DNA from: Billgrantia aerodenitrificans
Lineage (GTDB): Bacteria > Pseudomonadota > Gammaproteobacteria > Pseudomonadales > Halomonadaceae
DNA: 64,000 nt
Direction of reading: 5' to 3'
Assembly: GCF_021404405.1 (NCBI RefSeq)
Contig: NZ_JABFTV010000006.1
Location: 293,267 to 357,266 of the forward strand
Position numbers and translations under genes: made by a program. Within the stretch, counting starts at the first letter, position 1. Every line of letters begins with the position of its first letter. The notes below the pieces were generated by a model that was not told the origin of the DNA, made no database searches, and was given only the letters and a program-made list of their open reading frames with translations. Of the stretch, positions 46,535-59,012 are shown piece by piece.

Positions 46535-46723
46535 TCAGTTACTGCATGATCCACAGCAGGTACCAGGCTGACCATGCTTGACCTTCTTGTCAGCATCGGT
46601 GGCGGAACTTGCTTCAGGGCTGGCATCCACCTCCGCACCTGTCGGTGCGCCAGGCTCGAAGCCCTGAACGACCTGCTTGTCTTGCGCCTTGGCTTTCTTG
46701 AACAGATTCTTGAGCCGCTCCAC
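46535..46723 (-). CDS. CCGSCS-motif small protein
   Basis: A 62-residue protein whose last residues are GTCCGSCSN, the hallmark of the CCGSCS-motif family (TIGR04101-type) of small gammaproteobacterial proteins. The start is taken as GTG 46723 (VERLKNLFKKAKAQDKQ), preceded by GAGGTGA at good spacing; a longer frame to 46780 begins in a promoter-like AT-rich stretch. A basic N-terminal helix, an Ala/Glu/Asp-rich linker and the three-cysteine tail suggest metal or thiol chemistry. The function is unknown. Confidence 0.75.
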   Translation of the reverse strand: MERLKNLFKKAKAQDKQVVQGFEPGAPTGAEVDASPEASSATDADKKVKHGQPGTCCGSCSN

Positions 46724-46792
46724 GGGAGTCACCTCGCAGCAATTAAAAGAAGTATACAAAATGAATCTTATTGTTCGCACACTGAAACGTCA

Positions 46793-46837
46793 ACGCAACA
46801 AACGCCGACGCAACAAACGCCGACGCAACAAACGCCG
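46793..46837. repeat. three perfect tandem copies of a 15-bp unit
   Basis: The unit ACGCAACAAACGCCG occurs three times without mismatch at 46793-46807, 46808-46822 and 46823-46837. The array abuts and slightly overlaps the fadA terminator hairpin. It probably arose by replication slippage. It lies between the CCGSCS gene promoter and the fadA 3' end and codes for nothing recognisable. Confidence 0.9.
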
Positions 46838-46868
46838 ACGGCCCCGTCCTTGCGGACGGGGCCGTCGG
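46835..46868 (-). terminator. terminator of the fadBA operon
   Basis: A perfect 15-bp GC-rich stem (46835-46849/46854-46868) with a four-base loop lies 40 bp past the fadA stop. Read leftward it runs into CGTTTGTTGCG, the complement of the 15-bp repeats, so no real T-run follows. Confidence 0.7.
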
Positions 46869-46908
46869 TCATAGGAGTACTGACTTCATCAAGCGTTGCT
46901 TCAGGCGT

Positions 46909-48093
<1,185 letters not shown>

Positions 48094-48114
48094 TTACCTC
48101 CTGCTCGTGGTGGA

Positions 48115-50292
48115 TTAGCCCTGGGCCTGGCTGGGATAGAAACGCTTGCCGGATTCGGCCATCTGGCGCAGCTTGTCGGTGGGGGCGTAGAGCGGCCCCA
48201 GCTCCTCGGCCAGGCCATCGGCCAGCTTGACGAACTCGGCCACGCCCATGGCATCGATGTAGCGCAGCGCGCCACCACGGAACGGCGGGAAACCGATGCC
48301 GTAGATCAGCGCCATGTCGGCCTCGGCCGGCGTCTCGACGATGTTGTCCTCGAGACAGCGCACCGTCTCCAGGCAAAGCGGCACCATCATGCGCGCGATG
48401 ATGTCCTCATCGGAGAATTCCTTCTCGTCGACCGCCACCTGCTTGACCAGCTCGTAGGCCTTGTCGTCGCTGACCTTCTTCGGCTTGCCCTTGCGGTCCT
48501 CCTCGTAGGCATAGAAGCCCTTGTCGTTCTTCTGGCCCAGGCGCTCGTTCTCGTACATGACCTGGATCGCCGTCTTGCCGTCGCGAGCCATGCGGTCCGG
48601 GAAGCCCTCCGCCATCACTTCGTTGGCGTGCACCGCGGTATCCATGCCCACCACGTCGAGCAGATAGGCGGGGCCCATGGGCCAGCCGAACTTCTCCATC
48701 ACCTTGTCGACGCGCTGGAAGTCGGCGCCCTGCTCCACCAGCAGGCTGAAGCCGCCGAAGTAGGGGAACAGCACCCGGTTGACCAGGAAGCCGGGGCAGT
48801 CGTTAACCACGATCGGCGTCTTGCCCATGGCCCGGGCGTAAGCCACGGTTGCGGCCACGGCGGCGTCGCCGGTCTTCTCGCCGCGGATGACTTCGACCAG
48901 CGGCATACGGTGCACCGGGTTGAAGAAGTGCATGCCGCAGAAGTTCTCGGGACGCTTGAGGTTCTGCGCCAAGCGAGTGATCGAGATGGTCGAGGTGTTG
49001 GAGGTGAGGATGGTGTCCTCGCTCACCAGGCCTTCCACTTCGCTCAGCACCGCGCCCTTGACCTTGGGATTCTCCACCACCGCCTCGACGACCAGGTCGA
49101 CGTGGCCGAAGTCGCCGTAGGAGAGCGTCGGGCGGATCAGGGTCAGTTTCTCGGCCATCTGCTCGGTGGTCAGCTTCTTCCGCTCCACCTGCTTGGCGAA
49201 CAGCTTGCGCGACTCCTTGAGCCCCAGCTCGACGGCCTCTTCCTTGATGTCCTTCATCAGGATCGGCGTGCCCTTGGAGGCGCTCTGGTAGGCGATGCCG
49301 CCGCCCATGATGCCGGCACCCAGCACGGCGGTCTGCTTGACTGCCTTGGCCTGCTTCTCGAACTTGCCGGCCTTCTTCTTGACCACCTGATCGTTCATGA
49401 ACAGGCCGACCAGGTTGAAGGCCACGTCGGTCATGGCCAGCTTGGCGAAGGCCTTGGCCTCGATGGCCTGGGCACGGGTCCGCTCCTCGCCGGCGCCCTT
49501 CTGGATCGCCTTGATCGCCTCGATGGGCGCGGGGTAGTGCGGCCCAGCCTTGCCGGCCACGAACCCCTTGGCGGTCTCGAAGGCCATCATCTGCTCGATG
49601 GCGTTGAGCTTGAGCGGGCCGGTCTTCTCGGCACGGCGCGCCTGGTAGTCGAGCTCACCGGCATTGGCACGCGCCAGGATGTCCAGGGCCGCCGCCTCGA
49701 GCTGATCGTTCGGTACCACGGCATCCACCGCCCCGACCTTGAGCGCGGCATCGGCGCGATTCTCGGTGCCGCCGGCAATCCACTCGACGGCATTGTCCGA
49801 GCCGATCATGCGCGGCAGGCGCACGCAGCCGCCCCAGCCGGGCAGGATTCCCAGCTTGGTCTCGGGCAGGCCGATCTTGGCCTTGTCGCCCATCACCCGG
49901 AAATCGGTGGTCAGCGTGACCTCGCAGCCGCCACCCAGCGCCAGGCCGTTGATCGCGGTCACCGTGGGGAACGGCAGGTCTTCGATGGCATTGAAGATGT
50001 CATGCACCTTCATCAGCATCGACTCGAGGAACTCGGCGCCCTTGCCGAACATGCTCTGGAATTCGGTGATGTCGGCACCGACGATGAACGACTCCTTGGC
50101 GCTGCCGATCACCAGCCCCTTGAGACCGCTCTCGGCGCGAATCGCCTGGACGGCTTCGTCGAGCTCGGCGATCACGGCGCTGGACAGCTTGTTGATGGAT
50201 TCATCCTTCAGATCGAAGGTGAGCATGGCGACATCGTCGCCCCCGTTGTTGGTACCGCGGGCCACCGTGATGGCGTTGCCTTGATAGATCAT
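48115..50292 (-). CDS. fadB: fatty oxidation complex alpha subunit (enoyl-CoA hydratase / 3-hydroxyacyl-CoA dehydrogenase)
   Basis: Multifunctional enzyme of beta-oxidation, 725 residues. The N-terminal crotonase domain ([34 protein letters not shown], with the catalytic Glu) occupies ~1-190. The NAD-binding dehydrogenase ([38 protein letters not shown]) occupies ~315-495, and C-terminal dimerisation domains ([15 protein letters not shown]) follow. It is the first gene of fadBA. The 335-bp spacer upstream is shared with divergent slyA; no FadR- or PsrA-like site could be named there. Confidence 0.97.
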   Translation of the reverse strand: MIYQGNAITVARGTNNGGDDVAMLTFDLKDESINKLSSAVIAELDEAVQAIRAESGLKGLVIGSAKESFIVGADITEFQSMFGKGAEFLESMLMKVHDIFNAIEDLPFPTVTAINGLALGGGCEVTLTTDFRVMGDKAKIGLPETKLGILPGWGGCVRLPRMIGSDNAVEWIAGGTENRADAALKVGAVDAVVPNDQLEAAALDILARANAGELDYQARRAEKTGPLKLNAIEQMMAFETAKGFVAGKAGPHYPAPIEAIKAIQKGAGEERTRAQAIEAKAFAKLAMTDVAFNLVGLFMNDQVVKKKAGKFEKQAKAVKQTAVLGAGIMGGGIAYQSASKGTPILMKDIKEEAVELGLKESRKLFAKQVERKKLTTEQMAEKLTLIRPTLSYGDFGHVDLVVEAVVENPKVKGAVLSEVEGLVSEDTILTSNTSTISITRLAQNLKRPENFCGMHFFNPVHRMPLVEVIRGEKTGDAAVAATVAYARAMGKTPIVVNDCPGFLVNRVLFPYFGGFSLLVEQGADFQRVDKVMEKFGWPMGPAYLLDVVGMDTAVHANEVMAEGFPDRMARDGKTAIQVMYENERLGQKNDKGFYAYEEDRKGKPKKVSDDKAYELVKQVAVDEKEFSDEDIIARMMVPLCLETVRCLEDNIVETPAEADMALIYGIGFPPFRGGALRYIDAMGVAEFVKLADGLAEELGPLYAPTDKLRQMAESGKRFYPSQAQG

Positions 50293-50627
50293 CCACGAAT
50301 CTCCACACAGAGGTTGGCGTTGGCGGAGTGCCAGATTTCATACGGCCGTTTGATTCGGGAAAGCTTGGTCCACTCCAGCCGGCACGTCAAGCCCCTGGCG
50401 ATGCTTTGTTGGCCGTAGCGACCGGCACGCTTGGTCAATGGAAGTCAGTGGAACTGGCTGACAGCATAGTCGCTTCAGTGGCAGGAGCCGCACCGGACGG
50501 AGCTGCGTCGGCAATGAAGTGGCGGCCCGGGCCATGTCGCTCCCTATGCGTTTTCGCCAGACAAGTTGCATTACACGCAAGGGGTCCGGACAATTCGACA
50601 AATTCAACGATATTATTGCGGAGTCCC
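50293..50627. other. divergent control region of fadBA and slyA
   Basis: A 335-bp spacer with no convincing gene. It must contain the promoters of fadB (leftward) and slyA (rightward). The slyA-proximal end is AT-richer (around 50590-50617), but no confident -35/-10 pair, FadR/PsrA operator or hairpin could be identified by eye. Confidence 0.5.
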
Positions 50628-51071
50628 ATGCACCAGAACATCGGCTTCCGGCTGTCCCGCCTGCCCCGGCAGTGGCGGGCCATCATCGACCGGCGCCTGG
50701 CGCCGCTGGGTCTGACCCAGACCCGCTGGATCACGCTGTACCATCTATGGCGGCTAGGCGATGGGCAGCCTCAGTGCGACCTGGCACGGGCGATAGGCGT
50801 CGAAGCGCCTTCCCTGGTACGCACCCTCGACCAGCTCTCCGAGCAGGGGCTGATTGAACGCTGCCCCTGCGATCAGGACCGGCGCACCAAGCGTGTCTTT
50901 CTGACGCAAGCGGCAACGCCGCTGCTGGAGAAGATCGATGATGTGGTGAATCAGGCGCGGCGCGAAATGCTGGCAGGCCTCAGCGAGGATGAGATCCGGC
51001 AGCTCGACGCCCTGTTGGAGCACATCGAGAACAACGGCCTGGCGATCCAGGCCAGAGAGAGCGATGGCTGA
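50628..51071 (+). CDS. slyA: MarR-family regulator SlyA
   Basis: A 147-residue winged-helix regulator. ATG 50628 (MHQNIGFRLSRLPRQWRAIIDRRL) has GGAG upstream; the longer upstream frame is not supported. It parallels enterobacterial SlyA throughout: LTQTRWITLYHLWRL, DLARAIGVEAPSLVRTLDQLSEQGLIER, DRRTKRVFLTQAATPLLEKI. SlyA proteins antagonise H-NS-type silencing and respond to small aromatic molecules. It is divergent from fadBA, whose regulation by it is possible but unproven. Confidence 0.9.
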   Translation: MHQNIGFRLSRLPRQWRAIIDRRLAPLGLTQTRWITLYHLWRLGDGQPQCDLARAIGVEAPSLVRTLDQLSEQGLIERCPCDQDRRTKRVFLTQAATPLLEKIDDVVNQARREMLAGLSEDEIRQLDALLEHIENNGLAIQARESDG

Positions 51072-51073
51072 GC

Positions 51074-51610
51074 TCAGTTGCCCGGCGACTTCTCACCGAA
51101 AGCGCGCCGGGCCCCGGGGTGATCGGCGTAGCCGGCCAGGGCATCACGCAGCAACCGGAAATCCTCGACGTAGGTGAGGAAGCGCTCGGCCGTCTGCGAC
51201 TCCCACCACCACAGGGTGATGGCGAACTCGCTGGATTCGACGACCAGCGCATCCTGCGGCAGGCGCATCAGCAGCGCCTCGAGAGGTCGACGAGCCGCCT
51301 CCGGCAGCGGCCGGAGAGGCTCGATGCGCCAGCGCCAGTCGGCCACGCAGGGCTCGAGCACGTCGCTGGCCTCGCTTGCCCTCACCAGCACGAATCGCGG
51401 ACCCGGGGCATCGCTGGGATAGCTCCAGCGATAGCCCGGCATGGGCGTGCCGATACCGTGCAGCGGCGGCTTCTCCATAACGACCTTGACCCCGGCTTTG
51501 TTCGCCGCGCTGCGCAGCGGCGCCAGCCGACGCTGCCTCGCGCTGGGCTTGAGCCACATCACCGGCGAGATCATGAGCAAAAGCGCCGCCACGATTACTA
51601 CCCAGACCAT
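51074..51610 (-). CDS. single-span membrane protein of unknown function
   Basis: A 178-residue protein from ATG 51610 (MVWVVIVAALLLMISPVMWL, with CGGAGA upstream). The N-terminal ~20 residues form a membrane anchor, followed by a basic stop (KPSARQRRLAPLRSAANKAG) and a ~130-residue cytoplasmic domain rich in Trp and Arg (RWRIEPLRPLPEAARRPLEALLMRLPQDALVVESS, ITLWWWES). No family was recognised. It is convergent with slyA (stops 2 bp apart) and divergent from the usp gene. Confidence 0.65.
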   Translation of the reverse strand: MVWVVIVAALLLMISPVMWLKPSARQRRLAPLRSAANKAGVKVVMEKPPLHGIGTPMPGYRWSYPSDAPGPRFVLVRASEASDVLEPCVADWRWRIEPLRPLPEAARRPLEALLMRLPQDALVVESSEFAITLWWWESQTAERFLTYVEDFRLLRDALAGYADHPGARRAFGEKSPGN

Positions 51611-51710
51611 CTCTATCTCCGTTTCTTGACGCAAGTCGTTGTCTTGACTCGTCAGGCGTCCTAGAGTTAAGGCATATCAACCACATCTTGCCGCTTCGCA
51701 GGAGTCTGAC

Positions 51711-52163
51711 ATGAGCAATGAGTACCGCCACATCCTGGTCGCCGTGGACCTGACCAAGGATTCCCACAAGGTGCTCGAGCGCGCCTTGCAGATCGCCGAG
51801 CGCAACCAGGCCAAGCTGTCGATCATGCATACTCTCGAACCGCTGGGCTTCGCCTACGGTGGCGACATCCCAATGGATCTGACCAGCATCCAGGATCAGC
51901 TCGACGAGCATGCCAAGCAGCGCCTGGCTGAAATTGCCGACCCTCACGTGGCCAAGGAGAACCAGCACGTCCTGGTGGGCATGCCGGATACCGAGATCCA
52001 CCGCTTCGCCGAGGAGCGCAGCGTCGACCTGATCGTGGTCGGCTCTCACGGCCGGCACGGCTTCGCCCTGCTGCTCGGCTCCACCTCCACCGGGGTACTG
52101 CACGGCGCCCAGTGCGACGTGCTCGCCGTACGGGTAGGAAAAAAGGGCGAAAGCGCCGAGTAG
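51711..52163 (+). CDS. universal stress protein (UspA family)
   Basis: A 150-residue cytoplasmic Usp domain. The start ATG 51711 (MSNEYRHILVAVDLTKDSHKVLERAL) has CAGGAG. The first strand with the ATP-contacting Asp (VAVDLT) and the C-terminal GSHGRHGFALLLGSTSTGVLHGAQCDVLAVRV, with the G-x2-G-x9-G(S/T) ATP motif, indicate an ATP-binding UspA-type protein. It is induced by stress in relatives; regulation here was not read. Confidence 0.93.
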   Translation: MSNEYRHILVAVDLTKDSHKVLERALQIAERNQAKLSIMHTLEPLGFAYGGDIPMDLTSIQDQLDEHAKQRLAEIADPHVAKENQHVLVGMPDTEIHRFAEERSVDLIVVGSHGRHGFALLLGSTSTGVLHGAQCDVLAVRVGKKGESAE

Positions 52164-52218
52164 CGGAAACCCTGTTTATCTACTGCGCTCGACGACCCAC
52201 AGGGATGTGGGGAGCGTC

Positions 52219-54144
52219 TTACTCCCCTGCCGCCATGGCTTCAAGCTCCATCCACCGCTCCATGGCGGCGTCGAGTTCGGCCTGCTTGTCGCTCATCGCC
52301 TGCAGCACCTCGGACACCACCCCTGCCTCCTGCTGATAGAACGTCGGGGCGCCCACCCTGGCTTCGTACTCCGCCACCTCGGCCTCGAGCCGCTCGATCT
52401 CGGCCGGCAGCGCATCGAGCTCGCGCTGCAGCTTGTAGGAGAGCTTGGCGGGTTTCTTCGCCGCCGGCGCTGAGGGCGACGGGCCGGCGGGCGCCTTCTC
52501 CACCGGCTTGGCCGTAGGCTCGACCTGCTGGCGTGCCGCCCCCTCCCATGGCGCCGGCGGCAGTTTTCCGCCCTGGCGCACCCAGTCGCTGTAGCCGCCC
52601 ACGTATTCGCGCACCACGCCATCACCCTCGAAGGCCAGCACGCCGGTCACCACGTTGTCCATGAAGGCGCGGTCGTGGGAGACCAACAGCAGGGTGCCAT
52701 CGAAGTCGAGCAACAACTCCTCCAGCAGCTCCAGGGTCTCGACGTCGAGATCGTTGGTCGGCTCGTCGAGCACCAACACGTTGGCCGGCTGGGTGAACAG
52801 TTTGGCCAACAGCAGTCGGTTGGACTCGCCGCCAGAGAGCGCCTTGACCGGCTGGCGCGCCCGCTCCGGGGTGAACAGGAAGTCCTGCAGATAGCTGATG
52901 ACGTGCTTGTCCTTGCCGCCCACGGTGATTCGGTCGCTACCCTGGGCAACGTTGTCGTAGACGCTCTTCTCCGGCTCGAGGCCTGCCCGCAGCTGATCGA
53001 AGTAGGCCACCTTGATGTTGGTGCCAAGCTTTACCGTGCCTTCGCTGGGCTCGAGCTCACCGAGCAGGATCTTGAGCAGCGTGGTCTTGCCGGCACCGTT
53101 GCGCCCGATCAGGCCGATGCGATCGCCGCGCTGGATCTCGAGCGAAAGGTCGCGAACGATCGTCTCGTCGCCGAATCGGTGGGTCACGCCGACGAGTTCA
53201 ACCACCCGCTTGCCGCTACGCTCGCCACTGTCGATGCCGAAGCTGGCCCGGCCCTGCACCTCACGGCGCTGACCGCGCTCACGGCGCAGCTGCTCCAGCG
53301 CCCTCACTCGGCCTTCGTTGCGCGTGCGCCGTGCCTTGATGCCCTGGCGGATCCAGGCTTCCTCCTGGGCCAGCTTCTTGTCGAACTCGGCGTTCTCCCG
53401 CGCCTCGACCTCGAGCTCGTGGGCTTTCTGCTGCTGGTACTTGGCGTAATCCCCGGGATAGCGCCCCAGCCGACCGCGATCGAGTTCGAGAATGGTCGTG
53501 GCCAGCTTCGACAGGAAGGCCCGGTCGTGGGTGATGAACAGCACCGCACCGTTGAAATCGAGCAGTTGCTCCTCGAGCCAGGCGATGGTGTCGAGGTCCA
53601 GGTGGTTGGTAGGCTCGTCGAGCAGCAGCAGATCGGGCTCGGCGACCAGCGCCCGGGCCAGCGCCACGCGCCGGCGCCAGCCGCCGGAGAGAGCACTCAT
53701 CAGGTCGTCGGCAGGCAGCCCGAGCCGGGTCAGCACCACGTCGATGCGCTGATGAAAAGACCAGCCGTCGATGGCCTCGAGACGGCTCTGCAGGGTCGCC
53801 ATGCGCTTCATGTCGGGCTCGGCCGCCTGCACCAGGTGGTGGTACTCGGCCAGCAGCTCGCCGGCCTGGGGCAGGCCCTGGGCCACCACGTCGAAGATGG
53901 TTTCCCCCGAAGCGGAAGGCAGGTCCTGCTCCAGCACGCCGATCTTCAGTCCCGGCGCGCGCCAGATACTGCCGTCGTCGGGCAGGATCTCCCCTGCCAC
54001 CAGCTTGAGCAGGGTCGACTTGCCGGTACCGTTGCGCCCGACCAGCGCCAGACGCTCCCCTTTCTCCAGCACCAGGTCGGCGCCATTGAGCAGCACATGG
54101 GTACCATAGGCCAGTTGCAGGCTTTCCAGACGTAGCAGGGTCAC
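52219..54144 (-). CDS. uup: ABC-F ATPase Uup
   Basis: A 641-residue soluble ABC-F protein acting on the ribosome or branched DNA. Two ATPase cassettes are intact: Walker A GRNGTGKST and GRNGAGKTT; signatures LSGGWRRRVALARAL and LSGGESNRLLLAKLF; Walker B LLLDEPTNHLD and LVLDEPTNDLD. The linker (FDKKLAQEEAWIRQGIKARRTRNEGRVRAL) and the C-terminal coiled coil (LSYKLQRELDALPAEIERLEAEVAEYEARV) are those of E. coli Uup. Uup affects transposon excision and ribosome handling. It is divergent from tatD. Confidence 0.93.
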   Translation of the reverse strand: MTLLRLESLQLAYGTHVLLNGADLVLEKGERLALVGRNGTGKSTLLKLVAGEILPDDGSIWRAPGLKIGVLEQDLPSASGETIFDVVAQGLPQAGELLAEYHHLVQAAEPDMKRMATLQSRLEAIDGWSFHQRIDVVLTRLGLPADDLMSALSGGWRRRVALARALVAEPDLLLLDEPTNHLDLDTIAWLEEQLLDFNGAVLFITHDRAFLSKLATTILELDRGRLGRYPGDYAKYQQQKAHELEVEARENAEFDKKLAQEEAWIRQGIKARRTRNEGRVRALEQLRRERGQRREVQGRASFGIDSGERSGKRVVELVGVTHRFGDETIVRDLSLEIQRGDRIGLIGRNGAGKTTLLKILLGELEPSEGTVKLGTNIKVAYFDQLRAGLEPEKSVYDNVAQGSDRITVGGKDKHVISYLQDFLFTPERARQPVKALSGGESNRLLLAKLFTQPANVLVLDEPTNDLDVETLELLEELLLDFDGTLLLVSHDRAFMDNVVTGVLAFEGDGVVREYVGGYSDWVRQGGKLPPAPWEGAARQQVEPTAKPVEKAPAGPSPSAPAAKKPAKLSYKLQRELDALPAEIERLEAEVAEYEARVGAPTFYQQEAGVVSEVLQAMSDKQAELDAAMERWMELEAMAAGE

Positions 54145-54244
54145 GCGCTCACCTCATCGTTCATCGAGGCGGCTAGTGTAACGCATGGCTGGCCTGCCGT
54201 GGCTTTGGTTACAATGCCTCGTGAACGAGCAATGGAGCGGTACC

Positions 54245-55138
54245 TTGTCCCACAGCCACGCCACTTTCGACGACTTCCTGCCCGAGGCGCTGCGCTTTCG
54301 CTCGCCCGCCCCGCTGGTGGACATCGGCGCCAACCTGACCCATGACAGCTTCGACCGGGATTTCGAAGCGGTACTGCAGCGTGCACGAGCCGCCAACGTC
54401 ACGACGCTGATCGTGACCGGCACCGATCTCGCTCACGCCGAGCAGGCCGTGGCGCTGGCGCAGCGCTTCCCGGGCTTGTACGCCACCGCCGGCGTGCACC
54501 CCCACGATGCCAGCCGTTGGGATGCCGAGCTGGCAGCGGGCATGGCCGAGCTGCACCGTCGCCCCGAGGTGGTGGCCGTGGGCGAGTGCGGCCTCGACTT
54601 CAACCGCAATTTCTCCACCCCGGCGGAGCAGGAGCACGCCTTCGAGGCGCAACTGGGCCTGGCGGCGGAGAGCGGCAAGCCGCTGTTCATCCACGAGCGC
54701 GATGCCGGCCGGCGCATGCGGGAAATGCTCAAGGCATGGCGCGACGACATCGCCGATGCCGTGGTGCACTGCTTCACCGCCGACCGCGACACCCTGCACG
54801 GCTATCTCGATCTGGACCTGCATATCGGCCTGACAGGCTGGATCTGCGACGAGCGCCGCGGCCATCACCTGCGCGAACTGGTGAAGGAGATCCCCCTCGA
54901 GCGCCTGATGGTGGAAACCGACTGCCCCTACCTGCTGCCGCGCGATTTACCTGCCAAACTCAAGGGCAGGCGCAATGAGCCTGCCCTGCTGCCGTGGATC
55001 GTGCGCGAGATCGCCCACTGGCGCGGCAACGACGAAGCCGAGCTGGCTCGGGCGACCAGCGAGACGGCAAGACGCTTCTTTCGCCTTCCCTTGAACGGCG
55101 AACCCCAGGACAATGGCCGCCCCCCACAGGAGTCGTAG
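54245..55138 (+). CDS. tatD: TatD-family metal-dependent deoxyribonuclease
   Basis: A TIM-barrel hydrolase with 3'-5' exonuclease activity in the family. Metal-site motifs are ANLTHDSFDRDF (N-terminal His, modified from HxH as in TatD proper), VGECGLDFNR, LFIHERDA, HCFTADRDT and the C-terminal METDCPYLLPRDL. The start is uncertain: TTG 54245 (GGAG 7 bp upstream) is used, giving 297 residues; GTG 54221 and ATG 54185 are alternatives with poorer sites. It is followed 1 bp later by the next gene, so the two are coupled. Confidence 0.88.
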   Translation: MSHSHATFDDFLPEALRFRSPAPLVDIGANLTHDSFDRDFEAVLQRARAANVTTLIVTGTDLAHAEQAVALAQRFPGLYATAGVHPHDASRWDAELAAGMAELHRRPEVVAVGECGLDFNRNFSTPAEQEHAFEAQLGLAAESGKPLFIHERDAGRRMREMLKAWRDDIADAVVHCFTADRDTLHGYLDLDLHIGLTGWICDERRGHHLRELVKEIPLERLMVETDCPYLLPRDLPAKLKGRRNEPALLPWIVREIAHWRGNDEAELARATSETARRFFRLPLNGEPQDNGRPPQES

Positions 55139-55139
55139 C

Positions 55140-55616
55140 ATGGCCGACATACCCGGATTCATCGCCGTGGAAACCGGCGCCGATAGCGATCTGCCCCTGG
55201 CCATTGCCTGGGTACTGACCGACGGCAGGATCAAGCACACCCTGATCCAGCCCGACGACGACTGGCTCGATGACGAGTTCAACGAGCTCAACGGCTACAG
55301 CCTGGAGGAGCTGCACAGCTTCGGCGCTAGCCCGCTCGACGTGATTCGGGAGCTGGAGAACGACCACTTCAACGCCACCCTGTTCACCGCCGGCGTCAGC
55401 GGCGATGAAGCCGCCCTGGCCAGGCTGTTCGATACCTACGGCATCGACCCCTTCGTCGAACTGGCACCGGCCGACAGCCTCTATCCCGCACTCTCGGCCG
55501 GCGAATGGAGCCGCGCACGCAACGAGCTGTTCAGCGAGATGGGGCTCGAGCCAATGCGGCCCGAACACGAAGTGGAAGTGATGCTGCGCCTACACGAGCG
55601 CCTAGGCAGTGAGTGA
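55140..55616 (+). CDS. degenerate DnaQ-like (DEDD) exonuclease-fold protein
   Basis: A 158-residue protein, ATG 55140 preceded by AGGAG within the end of tatD. The spacing of motifs (FIAVETGADSDLPLAIAWVLTDGRI, SLEELHSFGASPLDVIREL, TAGVSGDEAALARLFDTYG) follows the 3'-5' exonuclease family of short bacterial proteins. However, the first catalytic D-x-E is changed to A-V-E, so nuclease activity is doubtful. The C-terminal Exo III motif is not convincing. It is coupled to tatD; the 3' end overlaps the convergent acyltransferase-like gene by 15 bp. Confidence 0.65.
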   Translation: MADIPGFIAVETGADSDLPLAIAWVLTDGRIKHTLIQPDDDWLDDEFNELNGYSLEELHSFGASPLDVIRELENDHFNATLFTAGVSGDEAALARLFDTYGIDPFVELAPADSLYPALSAGEWSRARNELFSEMGLEPMRPEHEVEVMLRLHERLGSE

Positions 55617-56686
55617 CTCCCGCCGAGCCAGCAGCCACTCGCGCTGCTCGGCAATGCCCATGCAGACCAGCCGCGGCTCCTCGCCTTGAAGCCGTTGGAA
55701 ATCGCTCTTGTCGCTCCAGCCCTGCCAGCCGAGCTGAATCAGCGCCTGGGCCGTGGCCCCGCCCAGGGTCGCCCCCGGGCCGGGAATCACGATGCGATCC
55801 GGCGCGAACTCCCTCACGCCGACCCGGATCGCCGCCGTGAAGTCGTAGGGCGCGACCAACTGTTCGCCCAGGGTGTAATCCCATAGCGCCTGCGGGTCGG
55901 TGCTCCAGGGCGTCCAGACATGGCCGCGGCCGTCGATCATCGGCACCTCGGGTGAGCGCAGCGGCAGGCTCGCCAACTCGCGGCGCGCCTCGTGCTTCAC
56001 CCCCTCCTGCAGCGGCGTATGAAAGGCGGCGTGCTGATGCAGCCGCAGCGGAAACCGCTCGCGGGGCGGCAGCGCCTCGCTCAGGCGCGCCAGCCCCGCT
56101 TCGTTGCCGCCGAAGACCAGCATGCCGCCCAGGTCGATGGAGAGATGGAGCTCCGCCTCGCCCCGGCCGTGGATACGCTCAATCAGCCCAAGCAGCTCCC
56201 GGCGCAGTGTCCAGTCCGGCCGCCACTCCTCGTCGACCCAGGGGTAGATGACCTGCCCTCCGGCCAGGGTCTCTTGCATGCGTAACCCCATGCTGCCGAT
56301 CAGGTGCAGCGCTTCATCGGGCCCCAGGGCGCCTGCCGCAGCCAGGGCGATGTACCAGCCCATGGAGTTGCCGGTTACCGCCACCACCTCGTAACGCTCG
56401 CGATCGATGGCCAGCAGATCGGCCCAGGCACAGGCATAGATCAGCGGTGCGGCATGTTCGCCGCGCCCGTGCAGGCTCTGGCGAAAGGGTGTTTCACCGT
56501 CCAGTTCCGTGAGCGTCGGCATGCCGGCTTCACGGCGCATGGCGTCGAAGCGTGCCAGCCACTCGCTGCCGCCTGCCAGTCGATTGAGGGTGCCCCATTC
56601 GGCGGCGTTGTAGGTGCCGCGGCCGGGGCACACGATCAGCAGCCGTTCACGGCCACCGTTCCGGGGTTCTTTAGCGTGCCGTTGGC

Positions 56687-56690
<4 letters not shown>
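55602..56690 (-). CDS. acyl-carrier-protein malonyltransferase-like protein
   Basis: A 362-residue FabD-fold acyltransferase. The nucleophile motif is VAVTGNSMGWYIALAAAG (GNSMG for GHSxG) and the catalytic His lies in LRLHQHAAFHTPLQEGV. The N terminus has LLIVCPGRGTYN in place of the usual FPGQGSQ. It is coupled by a 4-bp ATGA overlap to an E1 alpha/beta fusion gene, so it probably acts on an acyl or keto acid product of that enzyme. The acyl donor and acceptor are unknown; it is not the housekeeping FabD, which sits in fatty acid clusters. Confidence 0.75.
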
Positions 56691-58915
<2,225 letters not shown>

Positions 58916-58977
58916 GCTGGCTCCAGGCAAGGAGGGTAGATGTCTCTAGCCTAGCGCGCCCGGCAGACAAAGAGATA

Positions 58978-58987
58978 ATATCGATAT
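58978..58987. promoter_or_regulatory. candidate LysR operator in divergent spacer
   Basis: The 97-bp spacer between the E1 fusion and LysR genes contains the perfect palindrome ATATCGATAT, within an AT-rich run around 58970-58990. LysR regulators usually bind T-N11-A dyads in such divergent spacers, so this is the most likely autoregulatory and activation site. It is supported by position and symmetry only. Confidence 0.45.
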
Positions 58988-59012
58988 CCTGCCCCAGATA
59001 TAGGCCCCACCT

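Noticed and set aside
46793..46837. Possible CRISPR-like repeats
   Set aside because: Direct 15-bp tandem copies with no spacers and no cas genes; a slippage array, not CRISPR.
52675..54135. 486-codon frame antisense to uup
   Set aside because: Shadow of the ABC-F gene with the same His/Gln/Leu-rich bias as other antisense frames.
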